A DNA stretch of 64,000 nt from Blasia pusilla (GCA_050084515.1 CM114273.1:10974001-11038000); one strand, 5' to 3'; positions 1 through 10,165 are shown, numbered from the stretch's first letter. Made by a program: numbers and translations. The notes: generated by a model from the sequence alone, not told the origin.

Positions 1-519
1 GATTTATAACGTCATAAATTTGTATTAAAATTTTGAGTTGAAACATCGTTGGGTTTCTTATTTCACAATTTTTACAAGGAAAAGTTTACTTCATAAAATC
101 ATGTATTCTCAATTAACTTGAACAAGTAGATTGCATCAAAAAAGTTTCCCGAAAGAAAGAAGAAAAATAGCATTTTCTTGCAAAAATAATCAATCATATA
201 GGCAAGATACTTTAATAATATATATGAATGTTTATTAATCATGATGTTATTTATTTCTTGTTGAAGTGGGACACTATTGACTATTTGCGATGTTGATGTA
301 TCGTAGATGCAACCAATTACCTAGGCATCCCTACAAACATATCTCATAGTGAAGCTAGCTCTCAAATGAACATACTCATGATAATGATGATATTGTGATT
401 GGTAATGCCATTTGAGGTGATCTTTGAGGAGTGTGAGGTACATTTTGCCCTCCACCATGTTAAATGTATCCTTCTATTTATGGGATCCATTACACGTCCA
501 ATAAACAAAACTTGGCCCC
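1..519. other. AT-rich intergenic DNA
   Basis: No coding frame, RNA gene or repeat boundary could be supported here. Short frames near 400-670 are chance readings around the start of the LINE fragment that follows. Confidence 0.5.
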
Positions 520-1500
520 TACGTATGTTTGTACGGGTCCTTGTCTCATGGGTTCAAAATTTCCATTCTGCTCTTTGGGCATACTCTCTCTCTCTCCATG
601 CGTCAGAGTTTGGGCATTAGGAAAACCACTCCCCACGACATTCTATTGGTTGAGTTCCGGGAGGTCCTAATGGAGATCCATGATGTTAAAACTCTAATCA
701 CATTCCTCCAACACCTCCAGGATATTTGCGTTGATGATCCCAATCGTCTCTCAGCCAAAGCCTTTGAGGTTTCTAAAAGTAGTGCGACTCTTGGTACAAA
801 AAAATGGCACTATGATTGCAAGGAGTGGCTCATGAAATGGGGAATCTCCATCGATGACCTGCCTACGACCACCCACCAGGACCTGGCTGAACAATTACAC
901 AGCAATTACATTTCCACCAACTGGGGTCGTTGGGATTGGCTTCAGGAAACTAGGGGGAATAAATCACACAAAAATGGAGAAAGAATGAGGCGCTACCACC
1001 TCCTCATGAACACCGGCGGATCCATACAACAAGCCTCTTATATTTTTTCCCCCATTCCCACTAAGCTATGTCATACATTAGCGAGATTCAGATGTCGCTC
1101 AGCAGACCTTGAGATTGAGAAAGGAAAATTCTCACAAAAGAAAAGGGAGGATAGATTGTGTAGATTGTGCAACTTTGGGCTCATTGATGATGAACCTTAT
1201 TACCTCTGCGACTGCACCTTTCACAGTCACATTAGGCTTGAATTCCCGGATCTTTTTGCTCACCCGGCCCTCAAAGTCTCTGAATTCATGGCTAGGCAAA
1301 ATCAGATTAAAATTGCTAAATTCTTGCCTAGTTGTGTGAAGACTAGGGAAAATCACCTTGCTCAAAGGATCTCTTAGGCCCTTGCTGGTGATTTGCTTGA
1401 TCTTTCTTCAAATTGTTGTTAATTCTCAAATTTAAGTCCCATGGCTTTGTGGGGTCCCCGTGGACAATAAATCTATTCATTCATTCTCGCTCTGTCTCTC
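520..1500 (+). mobile_element. 5'-truncated LINE (non-LTR retrotransposon) 3' end
   Basis: Only the C-terminal part of a LINE ORF2 protein plus its 3' UTR remains; endonuclease and reverse transcriptase are absent, as in ordinary 5'-truncated LINE insertions. The element seems to end around an ATTC-rich stretch near 1465-1490. The 5' boundary is uncertain because no target duplication was found. The protein is of the same general architecture as the LINE at 48.8-52.1 kb but clearly a different subfamily. Confidence 0.65.
529..1377 (+). pseudogene. LINE ORF2 C-terminal fragment with zinc-knuckle-like tail
   Basis: The frame is open for about 282 codons, with an in-frame ATG at 598, but it is a fragment and not a gene with its own start. 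Around residues 212-235 it has the pattern typical of plant LINE C-termini: CRLCN, then an acidic DDEP stretch, then CDCTFHSHIR (Cys-x2-Cys ... His/Cys, followed by an Arg). Known plant LINE ORF2 proteins end with this putative nucleic-acid-binding motif; a comparable CRLCAGENIEDEEHVFVTC is visible in the LINE at 49.0-49.1 kb. There are no RT motifs. It was presumably brought in by 5'-truncated target-primed reverse transcription. Function in the host is not expected. Confidence 0.65.
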
Positions 1501-2030
1501 CACAAGGGTATGGTATTGCAAACTTAAACAAGCACAAGTTCGCTTGGAGATTACTCATCTTGCCCTTGATATTAGTATTGAGTGATTAATTTCATAGATT
1601 ATTGAGATATTCTATTTTTTCATTTTCGCTCGGTTTGTTGTTGTTTTGTTTTGTGTTTCTTATCTCCTTTCCTCTTGGAATTTTTTTTAATTATCCTTCT
1701 CAGTCGAAAAGGAAACATATATATATGGGCCATTCATACCCGATCATGAGCGTGTTTATGTGATCTTCCTTGTAGTTAATATGAAAAATCAACTCTTATT
1801 AAAAAAATAACATGTTGACACGTATCTCTAGATTTCTTTCCAAATTAATTTTGGTCATTTCAAGGGGGTCCAATAAAAATTGGTAAGGAGAGTTAAGTTA
1901 AGTGTAAACATGATTAATAAGGCATCCCACACGGATCCCTTAATTTTTTCCCACCGTCCCTTATGAGTCCTTCCTAGTAATATAAGTATATCACGCTACT
2001 AAAATCTAAACACGAAATGTTTTCTAATAA
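1501..2030. other. AT-rich intergenic DNA
   Basis: No coding or RNA feature recognised. Contains a short TA-rich run near 1716-1728 and nothing else that could be supported. Confidence 0.4.
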
Positions 2031-2389
2031 TCTATATTATTACTGGAGAGTGACTGTTTGATTGGCAAACACTCTCTATTTGACATGTAACAACCGGGCA
2101 ACAATAAAAAAAGTTTCTCCCTGTTTCTCCCCATATGACAAGAAAACATTTTCCATTATAGGAAAACAAAACTTATACACAATTAATTCCTTCACTAGAG
2201 TGCTTGGGTCCATAGTGGTGTCACCTAGCTTCCCACTAGTTATTTTTTACTAGTTAGGTGCATGTGGGATGTGCATGAAATAAAAAAAAGTTTAATAGCC
2301 CATGAAAGGATTAATATTGAAGCACATAAATTCAATTTTTTTCTTGCTGCAAATTAAGAAAGCACTCTCCTATTATAATAATATAGATA
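2031..2389. mobile_element. MITE-like element with terminal inverted repeats
   Basis: The left end, 2031-2052 (TCTATATTATTACTGGAGAGTG), is inverted at the right end, 2363-2388, which reads CACTCTCC then an A/T stretch ending ATATAGAT. Allowing a few mismatches and a small indel, this gives arms of about 22-26 bp flanking about 310 bp of AT-rich non-coding DNA. That is the organisation of a miniature inverted-repeat element. No transposase is encoded and no clear target duplication was seen. A short internal frame (2062-2253) has no recognisable product. Confidence 0.45.
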
Positions 2390-2394
2390 AAGTG

Positions 2395-2550
2395 CTAGTA
2401 TATAATATTTGAGAAACTAGTATATAACCCATGAAGGGAAGGATTAACTATACGCCACATAAATTCAAATTTTTTTTTATTACATGTGAAATATTTTCTT
2501 ATCACATAAAAGTTTACAAATAAAAAAACCTCTCCCGTAATAATATCAAT
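2395..2550. repeat. Second partial copy of the right half of the MITE-like element
   Basis: The stretch reading ACCCATGAAGGGAAGGATTAA then CACATAAATTCAAATTTTTT (about 2427-2475), ending CCTCTCCCGTAATAATAT (about 2529-2546), repeats the order and wording of 2297-2385. The right half of the preceding element is therefore present twice in direct orientation, diverged. Confidence 0.4.
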
Positions 2551-3114
2551 TTGATCAACTAATGGTGTCACCCCAATGAACGGGGAGATCCGGGGTTTAG
2601 AGTATTCGTAGCCGGCAGTTTTTTGAAATTGCCGTCCTTGCTCGAGAGAGGCCGGCGGAGATTCCGGCGTATATGACCGAGTTCCCGGAAGTAGGCAAAG
2701 CAGATTCAGTATAGCCGGAAACTTCCCGGGAATTGCAGAGGCTCGACCAGAATTACACCGGCGACGGGAGGAGACACCTGAATTTGACCGATATTATATT
2801 CCAAGATCACGGAATACTACCGGAATAGTTTCCGGCAACCGGAAAACTGATGAGTTGTGATTGGAGGGTAGATGGAGGGACGGATATGCACTCCAACATG
2901 TTTTTTTCAAATCCTGGCCGCACAATAGAGGGTTTTACAAAACCCCAAAATCAGCCGCATCCTAAACCTTAAGCCTGCCCCTCCAGAACCGTTCGATGCC
3001 TCATCCGACGACACTGACCAAACCCGGGGTGGGGGTCCGTGGGACAGACCCTACGGAGTGAGGGCGCGAACAGGGGTGAGAGGGTGGGGACCGTGGGGGG
3101 TATCTCTCTCCCCA
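2551..3114. other. GC-rich non-coding segment rich in CCGGAA/TTCCGG words
   Basis: Between about 2600 and 2860 the words CCGG, TTCCGG and CCGGAA recur many times on both strands (for example around 2650-2670, 2713-2735, 2756-2770 and 2825-2850), unlike the AT-rich DNA before it. No extended coding frame resembles a known protein. It may be part of an LTR or another repeat whose second copy is not in the window. Confidence 0.3.
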
Positions 3115-3404
3115 GCTCATTGTGCAGGCTGCTGCTCTGCTCTAGCCTCTAAGCCGCGGCTCTGGGTTTTGCACTCTTGCTTGCTGACTCGCTCTTGCAC
3201 CTTCGAGGCTTCGATTGCTGTCGCGCCCTTGCCTGCTGAGCGCTCTTGCAACTTAGATCGCTGCCAGGCTCATTGTGGGAGGGCTGCTGCTCTGCTGTAA
3301 GCCGCGGCTCTGGGTTTTGCACTCCTGCTCGCTGACTCGCTCTTGCTCCTTCGAGGCTTCGATTGCTGCCGCGCCCTTGCCTGCTGAGCGCTCTTGGTCG
3401 TTGG
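3115..3404. repeat. Tandem duplication, period about 153 bp
   Basis: The unit starting GCTCATTGTG at 3115 recurs starting GCTCATTGTG at 3268. Both contain AAGCCGCGGCTCTGGGTTTT, TTCGAGGCTTCGATTGCTG and GCGCCCTTGCCTGCTGAGCG in the same order. The second unit is slightly shorter. Further degenerate CGCTCTTG words continue to about 3490. Short frames on both strands through this region are by-products of the repeat. Confidence 0.75.
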
Positions 3405-3666
3405 GAACCTGTCACTGCGTTCTTGCCTGGTTAGGACGCTCTTGCATGGTATTTTGCGCTCTTGCTCGTTGATGCGCTCTTCCTGCTATTATGTACTATT
3501 TTTTAGTGCCCGTTTCCTTTGCTGCTGGGCTGAGAGCGACTGTTCCGAAACGTGTCTTTTCTTTCCGAACTTCGGCCGCCTTTCGTTCGTGCTGCAACTC
3601 ATAGTTGTGTCTCTCACTCTGACATGCTTTCGCTCTTGGAGTTCGAGTGCTATTCTCTAAACCTTA

Positions 3667-3973
3667 TGTCGTGCGCATACACATCGCTACACAACATACA
3701 TCGCTGTCACCGAACACACACACAAACACGCATGATCCCATGCTAACTCATGCATCCAAACAACGAGACAAGAAGTACCAAAATATCTCCAATCGCCCCC
3801 CTAGCTGGTGGTTAGGTCCCTCTAACTCCAGATAGCCATCTATCCCTACCTACCATGATATACATCTCTCGGACGCTAAGAGCAAGAAGGCCGGGTGCTC
3901 ATGTGGCCCCATCGTTAGTCGCCTCCTTGTCATCCATGTCACAGACACAAGTCGGAATGTAGAACTACCTTCT
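3667..3973 (-). other. Possible 3' UTR/LTR edge of the methyltransferase gypsy element
   Basis: This lies directly downstream (minus strand) of the element's last codon. A block of about 45 bp starting TGTCGTGCGCATACACATCG at 3667 is nearly the same as one at 28401. There it abuts the outer end of a different inverted-repeat element, so the block looks like a true terminus beginning with TG. A matching copy upstream of gag (beyond 11.1 kb) was not found, so the LTRs are not proven. Confidence 0.35.
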
Positions 3974-4457
3974 CTATGTACATCTGGGACACATCCATCG
4001 TCCCTGAGGAACCCTAGTGAGAGGTGGCGTCAAACATGCCATATGCCATCCTCTCGAACACCCATCACAGACTAGCATCGTGGCCCCACCACGGGCAGAA
4101 CCACACAACATACAACGCAAGCCTGCAGGAACTACTGCTAAGCTCGGATCTACTGTACCATCAATGTTAGGAAGGTGATATGGCGCACAATTACGCACAT
4201 GGTCCTTCCATACCATACCATCGCGTCCCTCCAGCAAGAGAACACCCGATGGGAAAATGTCACGCACTCTTAGGATAGTGCGCCCTGCAGTCACATCCAA
4301 CGTCGTCGCTGCCGTCTGCTGCAAGTAGACATAATCTCCCTAATGAAACCTCCGGATAGTTGGTCGATAACCACCACTTCAAATAGTCGCATACCTCAAC
4401 GTATCCCGATGTTGTGCAATCGCCAAGTTCTCGAACGCCATGGGCATCACTCTCCAA
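3974..4457 (-). pseudogene. Integrase C-terminal region ending in a PHD finger
   Basis: The last open frame (4324 down to 3974) has a beta-rich stretch typical of a retroviral integrase tail (IFPSGVLLLEGRDG) and then a C-terminal PHD-type zinc finger. The finger spans CMLCG, MLVCDGC, GWHMACL and GRWMCPRC, i.e. Cys-x2-Cys, Cys-x2-Cys, His-x2-Cys and Cys-x2-Cys, which is the full C4HC3 ligand set. The stop follows directly (CT then TAG), so the finger is the true carboxyl end. PHD fingers generally bind histone H3 tails. In chromoviruses a chromodomain at this place directs integration to marked chromatin, so a targeting role is the natural inference. A stop near 4340 and a frame change near 4330-4380 separate it from the upstream integrase part. 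Confidence 0.75.
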
Positions 4458-5077
4458 AATAACTCAGCCCTCTGAGAACATGCTCGCACCCATACATCTG
4501 GGTCATCAAGGTTCACAGACTCACCAAAGATCTCGACAAATGGCCGCAGGTAAATCTGGCTCTCGGCCATAAAGTAGCAAGTACGGTGAAAAAGACGCTA
4601 AGGATGCCTGCCTGCTGAATTTGTATCCCATCGCCAACCATGGCAACTTGAGGTCCCAATCTCCTAGGTGACCTCTCTGCAAGCCATACTTGAGTAAACC
4701 CCTCTTCACCGTCTGCACAACTCTCTCCGCTAATCCATCCGCCTCAGGATGATCTCGCGTAGTCGTACGGTGGTCGATCAGCGCCTGATCACACAAGGCC
4801 TGGAACTCACCGCGAAACTCGGTACTTGGTCTGTCAACACCTCAGCCGGTGGGCCATAATGACTCAGCAAAGGTCTTGCAAAATCCAAACTCCATCTATA
4901 CCCTAAGCCCATGATCGGTAATGGATGCACCTGTGGAGTCGGAGCATTGAACGATGCTCGGACCCGATCACACACCATGCACCTGGCAACAAACTTCTGA
5001 ACGTCAGTCTGCATGCCTCGCCACCAATACTGAATCTGGAGCAAGCTATACGTCCGCTTCACCCCAAAGTGACCCAA
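4379..5077 (-). pseudogene. Integrase of the methyltransferase gypsy element, internally deleted
   Basis: The zinc-binding N-terminal part is visible as GHFGVKRTY ... CMVCDR (near 5075-4965). The first catalytic Asp is in WSLDFA and the second in AEVLTDQ. The catalytic Glu is in DGLAERVVQTVKR in the next frame (near 4720). WSLDFA and AEVLTDQ lie only about 18 residues apart, whereas gypsy integrases normally have roughly 60 there, so the segment carrying the central strands is deleted. A frameshift follows LTDQ, and the frame continuing at 4796-4521 carries the Glu. The element could not integrate itself in this state. Family assignment is firm because of the order and spacing around GLAER and the neighbouring RNase H. 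Confidence 0.75.
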
Positions 5078-5552
5078 CTCCTCGTGGGCATGCTACACTA
5101 GTCGTGCTCTCTGCGAAGGATGCGGCACTACGCGTACTCTGCCATCCTCCCAAACCCTCAAAACATGTCCCCTCCCAACGGAACCGTTTGGCCTGCTATA
5201 GGATCCGATCCCGCTCTCTAGCATCCATGGTGCTCGCAAGGCTGCCAGTACGAAGGTACTCTAAGACTACTGCATCATCATGAATATCTCGGCCACTTGT
5301 CGTGTCCTCACTGGCCTCGGGATCCAAGGACTCTCCACTAGACCTCGCCATCAAAGTCTCCACACTCTAGCTCTCCATAGCCAACATGCCTAAATAGGTT
5401 GACGCGTGCCATCCTGGCACCGACTCCTCATCACTCTCTCCATGCCATCAAGCTCCAGTCGCATCTCGCTGACTCGGGCATGGGTTACGACTCAACCCAT
5501 CTGCATCCTGGTTGAGCGTCCCAGGTCTATGTACCACATGAAAATCATACTC

Positions 5553-6038
5553 CTACAACAACAGAGCCCATCTTGCAAGCTTCCCTGTAAGCTTTTCGGA
5601 ATCCATCAACCACTTCAGTGGTTGATGATCAGTGATGATGGTAAAGGGGTTGCCGAATAAGTAACACCTGAAATGTGCGACAGCCCACACCGCAGCCAAG
5701 CACTCACCCTCATACGAGCTGTACTTCGCCTCTGCAGCGTTGTTCGAGCAGCTAGCGTAAGCCACCACGAACTCTCGACCCTCATCATCATGCTGGGTGA
5801 GCACCGCTCCAAGCCCCAACATGCTCCAATCGGTGCAATCGAAAGGACACCCCCGATCGGTCTCCTCAAGATGGGCGCGGACGTCAACTCGTCCTGAGCA
5901 ATGAAATGCTCGCTCTTGCTCATCCCCACGGTGCCACTCGTGATCCACCTTGGTCAGCAAGGTCGGGCCGGCCGCAATCGAATCAATCCCTTGACGATCG
6001 CCGATAGAAGTTCGCCAATCCCACGAATGCGCGAACAC
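5553..6038 (-). pseudogene. RNase H domain of the methyltransferase gypsy element
   Basis: Contains FDCTDWSMLGLGAVLTQ (the TD..S....GAVL motif of gypsy RNase H), then an EGECLAAVWAV helix with the catalytic Glu, and TIITDHQPLKWLM with the next catalytic Asp. It follows the RT with an overlap and a change of frame near 6000, so a frameshift separates RT from RNase H. The region below, 5078-5552, should hold the connection to integrase, but the frames are scrambled and no motif is convincing there. Confidence 0.75.
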
Positions 6039-6912
6039 GGCTCACATCTGTAGGGCGTGGAATGCGTGAGATAGCCTCTACCTTCATCTGCTGAACACCA
6101 AGGCCCCTTGGGTATATCGTATGACCCAAGTACTCAATATGGTCGTAGAAGAACTTGCACTTGCCTGGATGTAGCTTCAGCCCATGTAATTGCAATCGTC
6201 GAAACACCTCCTCTAGATGTTGCTCATGCTCCTCAACCGTGGCGCTAAAGACTACGATGTCATCAATATGACACCTAGCAAAATCCAGACCAGCCAAGAT
6301 CCTATCCATGACCCTCTGAAACTCAACCGGGGCATTCTTTAACCCAAATGGTAAGAACCGCCACTGGTACAAACAATCCTTCCCGTGAGGATCGATGCCC
6401 CAAAATGCCGTCTTCTGCCTGTCCTCCAATCTGATAGGCAGCTGATGGTATCCGGCTCGCAAATCCAATGAACTGAAGACCTTTGCGTGACCAATAGCAT
6501 CAAAGATCTCTTCAGGGGTGGGCATGGCATACCTATCGGACTTTGTCTGCCGATTGATAGGTCGGTAATCCCCACACATCCGCCTATCCGTCCAGTTGCC
6601 ATGCACATCCTTCTTGGCGGGCATGACAGTGGCAGATGCATACTCCCCATGCGACATCTCCACTAGTCCTGCTCCGACCAAGTCCTGGCTCCTACTCTGA
6701 ATCAGAGCCCTCTCCATATCACTGTACTTGTAGGATCGTCGGAAGATCGGCATATCACTCGACAACTCAATGCGGATCCCCGGTCCCTTCAGCGTACCCA
6801 AATCCTCCATGCTAAATGCAAAGCAGCTCCTATAACTCTTGAGGAACTGATGTATTCGGCGCCGCTCTCCTCCTGTCAACTTAGGGCCCATATCTGGCTC
6901 CCAAGTCTCCAT
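5983..6912 (-). pseudogene. Reverse transcriptase of the methyltransferase gypsy element
   Basis: About 310 uninterrupted codons. Visible RT blocks in order: MCGDYRPIN, SSLDLRAGYHQLPI (first catalytic Asp), FLPFGLKNAP and CHIDDIVVFS. The last is the YxDD box, with Tyr replaced by His but both Asp present. After it comes LGHTI and the AFVGLANFYRR thumb/connection motif. Order and wording are those of Ty3/gypsy RTs. The upstream neighbour is the methyltransferase, with no stop-to-start spacing of independent genes, which supports a single polyprotein. The long open frame shows relatively mild decay in this part. Confidence 0.9.
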
Positions 6913-7234
6913 CGTGACTACGGTAGGACTCTCCGACGCGGGTATTAGTGGTTGCTATGGTGCAACCCTTTCTCGAACAACAACACTCGGCCGCTCTCCT
7001 GCAGCCAACTGCAAACTCTGATCTCCTCCACGTGCAGTGCCCAAAACCACGCTCAATGCTGTGGCTATCATCTCCTTGCGTACCTTCAAAACATCCCAAG
7101 AAGTCCAAGGGTGTCTCTCCCGATCTCCCCTGGTGCGTAGATCTCCTCGGGTCTCGCCCCCAGCCACTGCCTCCACCGTCTCGGTAGGCATGGGGCTCAC
7201 CAACGCAACGGTTGTGATCTGTCGCGACCTCATA

Positions 7235-8215
7235 CGACGCTGCTCAGCCATTCCCAAGCTGAGGATCCATGTCAAGCAGTTCAGGTCCATCGCCTGACCC
7301 AAGACATGGCGTCGTGATGCCTCGACATCGATGGTACCGCCGTCACCCCGTGGGAAATCCCATTGCTCGCTCTCTCTCGTCGGCGTTGGGCTCCACCAAC
7401 CGCTGAACCTGGTCATCCCAAACAAGCCAGGACCGGCCTCCTTGTATGCATAGGAAGCGGGAAACTCACAAACGTGGGCACGCCGCCCGCGCCTGGCTTA
7501 CCCCGCTGACTGACCACGGTCGGTGGTGGTCGATCATCGTGCTCACCGCTTGCGGATCGATGACCTGGATCCAAAATGGAATCCACTAACAAAGGGGAGG
7601 GGCGCTCCACTCTCGCATACGCCCTCCATAACACCGCATGGGGCACCAAGTTGGTCTACCATAGACGCGGGCGATGGGCTCTAGAACCTACACTCGCCGC
7701 ATCCAAGAACATTGCTGGGCCGATCCAGGCACACACCTGATGAGCACTCGTCACAACTCGTGACCTGGAGTCTCCTAAGATCGGCACATTCTCCAGAATG
7801 TAGGTTGGAGAACGAGATTGGTGCTCCTGCAACTGCCGTAAGACCCTCAACATCTCCCAAAACAACCTGGACCGAGTGTCGCCCAGCCCCGCCTCGCCCA
7901 AAGACTCGATTTGCCCTGACATGGCCAACCGGCAATGACCAAATCAATGGTCCCTACCCGCTCTAAGTCCTGCGCTCCCAACAACAAAATATCCCTCGGT
8001 AGGGAGCTCTGGTACCCCTATACTGCGGACGCAGAAAATAAGTCACAAAAACGTAAGCGTAATTGCGCCACATGTCGTAGTGAGACGCGCCTCGCAACAT
8101 CATCACTCTCCACATACGGTACTCATCAGACTCGCACTCTCGCCGCAAAAAAAAGAGCTAACCCGGTGCTAATCCCTCCAAAGAGATCTAACACTCGAAT
8201 ACCCTCCTCCGAGGT
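7235..8215 (-). pseudogene. C5-cytosine DNA methyltransferase domain inside gypsy pol (DNMT3-like motif order)
   Basis: Transfers a methyl group from S-adenosylmethionine to cytosine in the family. Going downstream on the minus strand, the motifs are: I, VLDLFGGISTGLA (8200-8157); IV, DLVIAGWPCQG, with the catalytic Cys codon at 7919-7921; VI, YILENVPILGD (near 7806-7777); VIII, GSRAHRPRLW (near 7685-7658); then IX/X, with VLGQAMDLNCLTWI near 7310-7258. Order I-IV-VI-VIII-X is the normal, non-permuted order, so it is not a plant DRM. The short target-recognition region and the AHR-R-W wording resemble DNMT3 more than DNMT1/CMT. Catalytic motifs are intact, but stops at about 8133-8127 and 7996, frameshifts near 7895-7915 and a stop right after RPRLW break the frame. 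It lies between the protease frame and the RT frame, so it belongs to the retroelement. Exact boundaries are inferred. Confidence 0.85.
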
Positions 8216-8618
8216 ACACCACACAATGGGTGTGGTATCCAGGGTGTCATCGTAGCACTCCCTTGCTACCTCGGGTTCCTTAGACCCGTCACGCTGGTGC
8301 AAACGCCCGCTCCACGCGGCAGCGATGACGCGTGCTCATCGCCAATCGTTGAAGCTCCTCGGCCGAGCCCCACAAGCGGCACCTCTCCTCCACGGAATGA
8401 TGCTACCATAACACTCCTCTCCATAGAAATGTCGAACGGAGTATCCTCTGCATGGACATGTCCTCAATCAAATCACTAGGCCAAGTGATGGCATCGCTAA
8501 AATGCCGCTAAGGTCGCCATCTCTCTCGGCCATTGCTCGATCATCGCACTGTGAATCGAACGGGTAATGAGCTAAGGCGCCCATCACCGATCGCCATCCT
8601 GGTCAGAGGGACGCAGAC

Positions 8619-9425
8619 TCATCCCATAATCCAGGGAAAACCCCATCGGGTATAACATCGCTCCACCAACCAAGACGCCGAGGACTCAAGATCGCCACTA
8701 TCGCTTGGCGCGCACCACGGACTCATTCGTAGGATGTCCCGGCGAATCCTCACCACAACCTCCTGCCGGGTGATATATGTGGTGGTACTCGCTCCACCAA
8801 GGATGTTCAGATCCGAAATGGACAACACTCCACATCGGCTCGTCAAGCCCAATCCTCTCAATGACGCTTTCCCCAACATCAAGGGTTGCGCTCGTGAATC
8901 CAACAAGACGCGCTGCGGACTAAAAGCTCTACCTCCATGACTCACCAACTGGAAGATCTCTCCTCGGTTATCCAGCAACACAACACCAGGAGAAGCCATG
9001 GCACGCTCTATCGCGGGTCTAGCGGGCATCTCCGCCATCCTAGCAGCCGTAGCCTGCCATGAATCTGACGTGGACGTCCCGAGCATCCGCTCCAAGGGCA
9101 AGTCCATCACCTCCTCTGCAATCACCTCTGAACGTGATGCAGGAACTCCAACTCCGCGCTCACATAGTGAAGCGGCCAGCCGAAAAGCCTCGACGGGCGT
9201 ACCCCCCAACGTCACAACATCCAAAGCAGAAAATAAAGGAGTGCGGTACACAACGGTGGCCGCCCCCAACAACGTGCTCGACACATGCCCCTCCTGAGCA
9301 TCAACAATAGGAGTTGTCGCACTCGCTTCTCCCATCGCCCTCCGTGCCTGCACACCAACAACATTACCAACTCTCCAGGAACTTTGATGAGGACCCATCA
9401 ATGGGGTCCTCATCGCTTCGAACAA
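8619..9425 (-). pseudogene. Protease-containing region of the methyltransferase gypsy element
   Basis: A frame of about 268 codons. Near its C-terminal third it has RVLLDSRAQPLMLGK, matching a retroelement aspartic protease active site (normally D-S/T-G followed by A and hydrophobics); the Gly is replaced by Arg, so this copy would be inactive. A flap-like ILGGASTTTYI stretch follows. The upstream 200 residues are not conserved in a way I recognise. The region between this frame and methyltransferase motif I (8216-8618) is in broken frames. It sits between the gag zinc knuckle and the methyltransferase, as expected for a gag-PR-pol polyprotein. Confidence 0.65.
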
Positions 9426-9444
9426 CGTGAAAGATTGAGGAAGT

Positions 9445-10165
9445 CTAGTCTGTCTTCTGGCTTCCCCTCGCTATGGATCCAACTCTACGGCTGCTCCACG
9501 CGTCACAACTGCGGCGGCCTCCATCTAGGCAACCCCGCACATCCATCCAGGATCCTCCAGATCTCTGGCTGCTCCATATGATGTCGATGCCACGGATCCG
9601 GCATCGGGTAACCTCAATGCCATAGCGGCAATCTGCTCCTGAAGCTTCAGATCGGCAGACCATCCCGGCCTCACGTCGGCATCTCCTCGGCGCGTCTAGG
9701 TGGTGGTACTCTACCTCCTCCACGGGCAGCTCCACCACCACCCGCTGTCGGGCAACTCCAGCCTCGCCCCCAACGGGACCACCGTGCACGATCTCTAGGC
9801 CCACCCGGACCGGCTACTCGACCGGTGCCCTCTCGGCCCTCGGTTCGGACGTAACTCGGGATGTAAATCGAAACACCTTGCGCGTATATGACCATACCTC
9901 TAACAATAGTCACATCGATAACCTCATGGTGCAAAGACCATCTCCTCCTCTATCTTTGAGGCACACGTCCATGACCTTGACGAGTGCAATCGCGTTGATG
10001 ATGGGCTCTACCACATGACCAACAAGTAATAGTAGGGCGGCGCTGCTCACCGCATATGAAGGCGCAGTCTCGTGGGCACGGCCTCCCGGTATCCTCCCCG
10101 AGCTCGTGGTGTGCCACAATCGACCTATCTCGAGTCACGTTCTTCGCATAGGTGGTGCGAGACAA
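9445..10165 (-). pseudogene. Gag C-terminal region with CCHC-like zinc knuckle
   Basis: In the frame 10165-9950 the motif CWSCGRAHHQRDC is visible. It is a Cys-x2-Cys-His-Cys knuckle one residue shorter than the standard 14-residue CX2CX4HX4C, so a codon was probably lost. After it the frames change several times down to 9445. A fragment LKLQEQIAAMALRLPDA around 9640-9590 reads like a coiled-coil protein segment continuing towards the protease. Knuckles of this type bind RNA during particle assembly in retroelements. Confidence 0.5.

Noticed and set aside
3058-3835. Chain of small overlapping plus-strand frames
   Set aside because: They follow the 153-bp tandem duplication and the element edge; no protein family recognised.
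7235-8215. Host methyltransferase gene inserted by chance
   Set aside because: It is collinear with protease upstream and RT downstream on the same strand, has no splice signals of its own and decays like the rest of the element.
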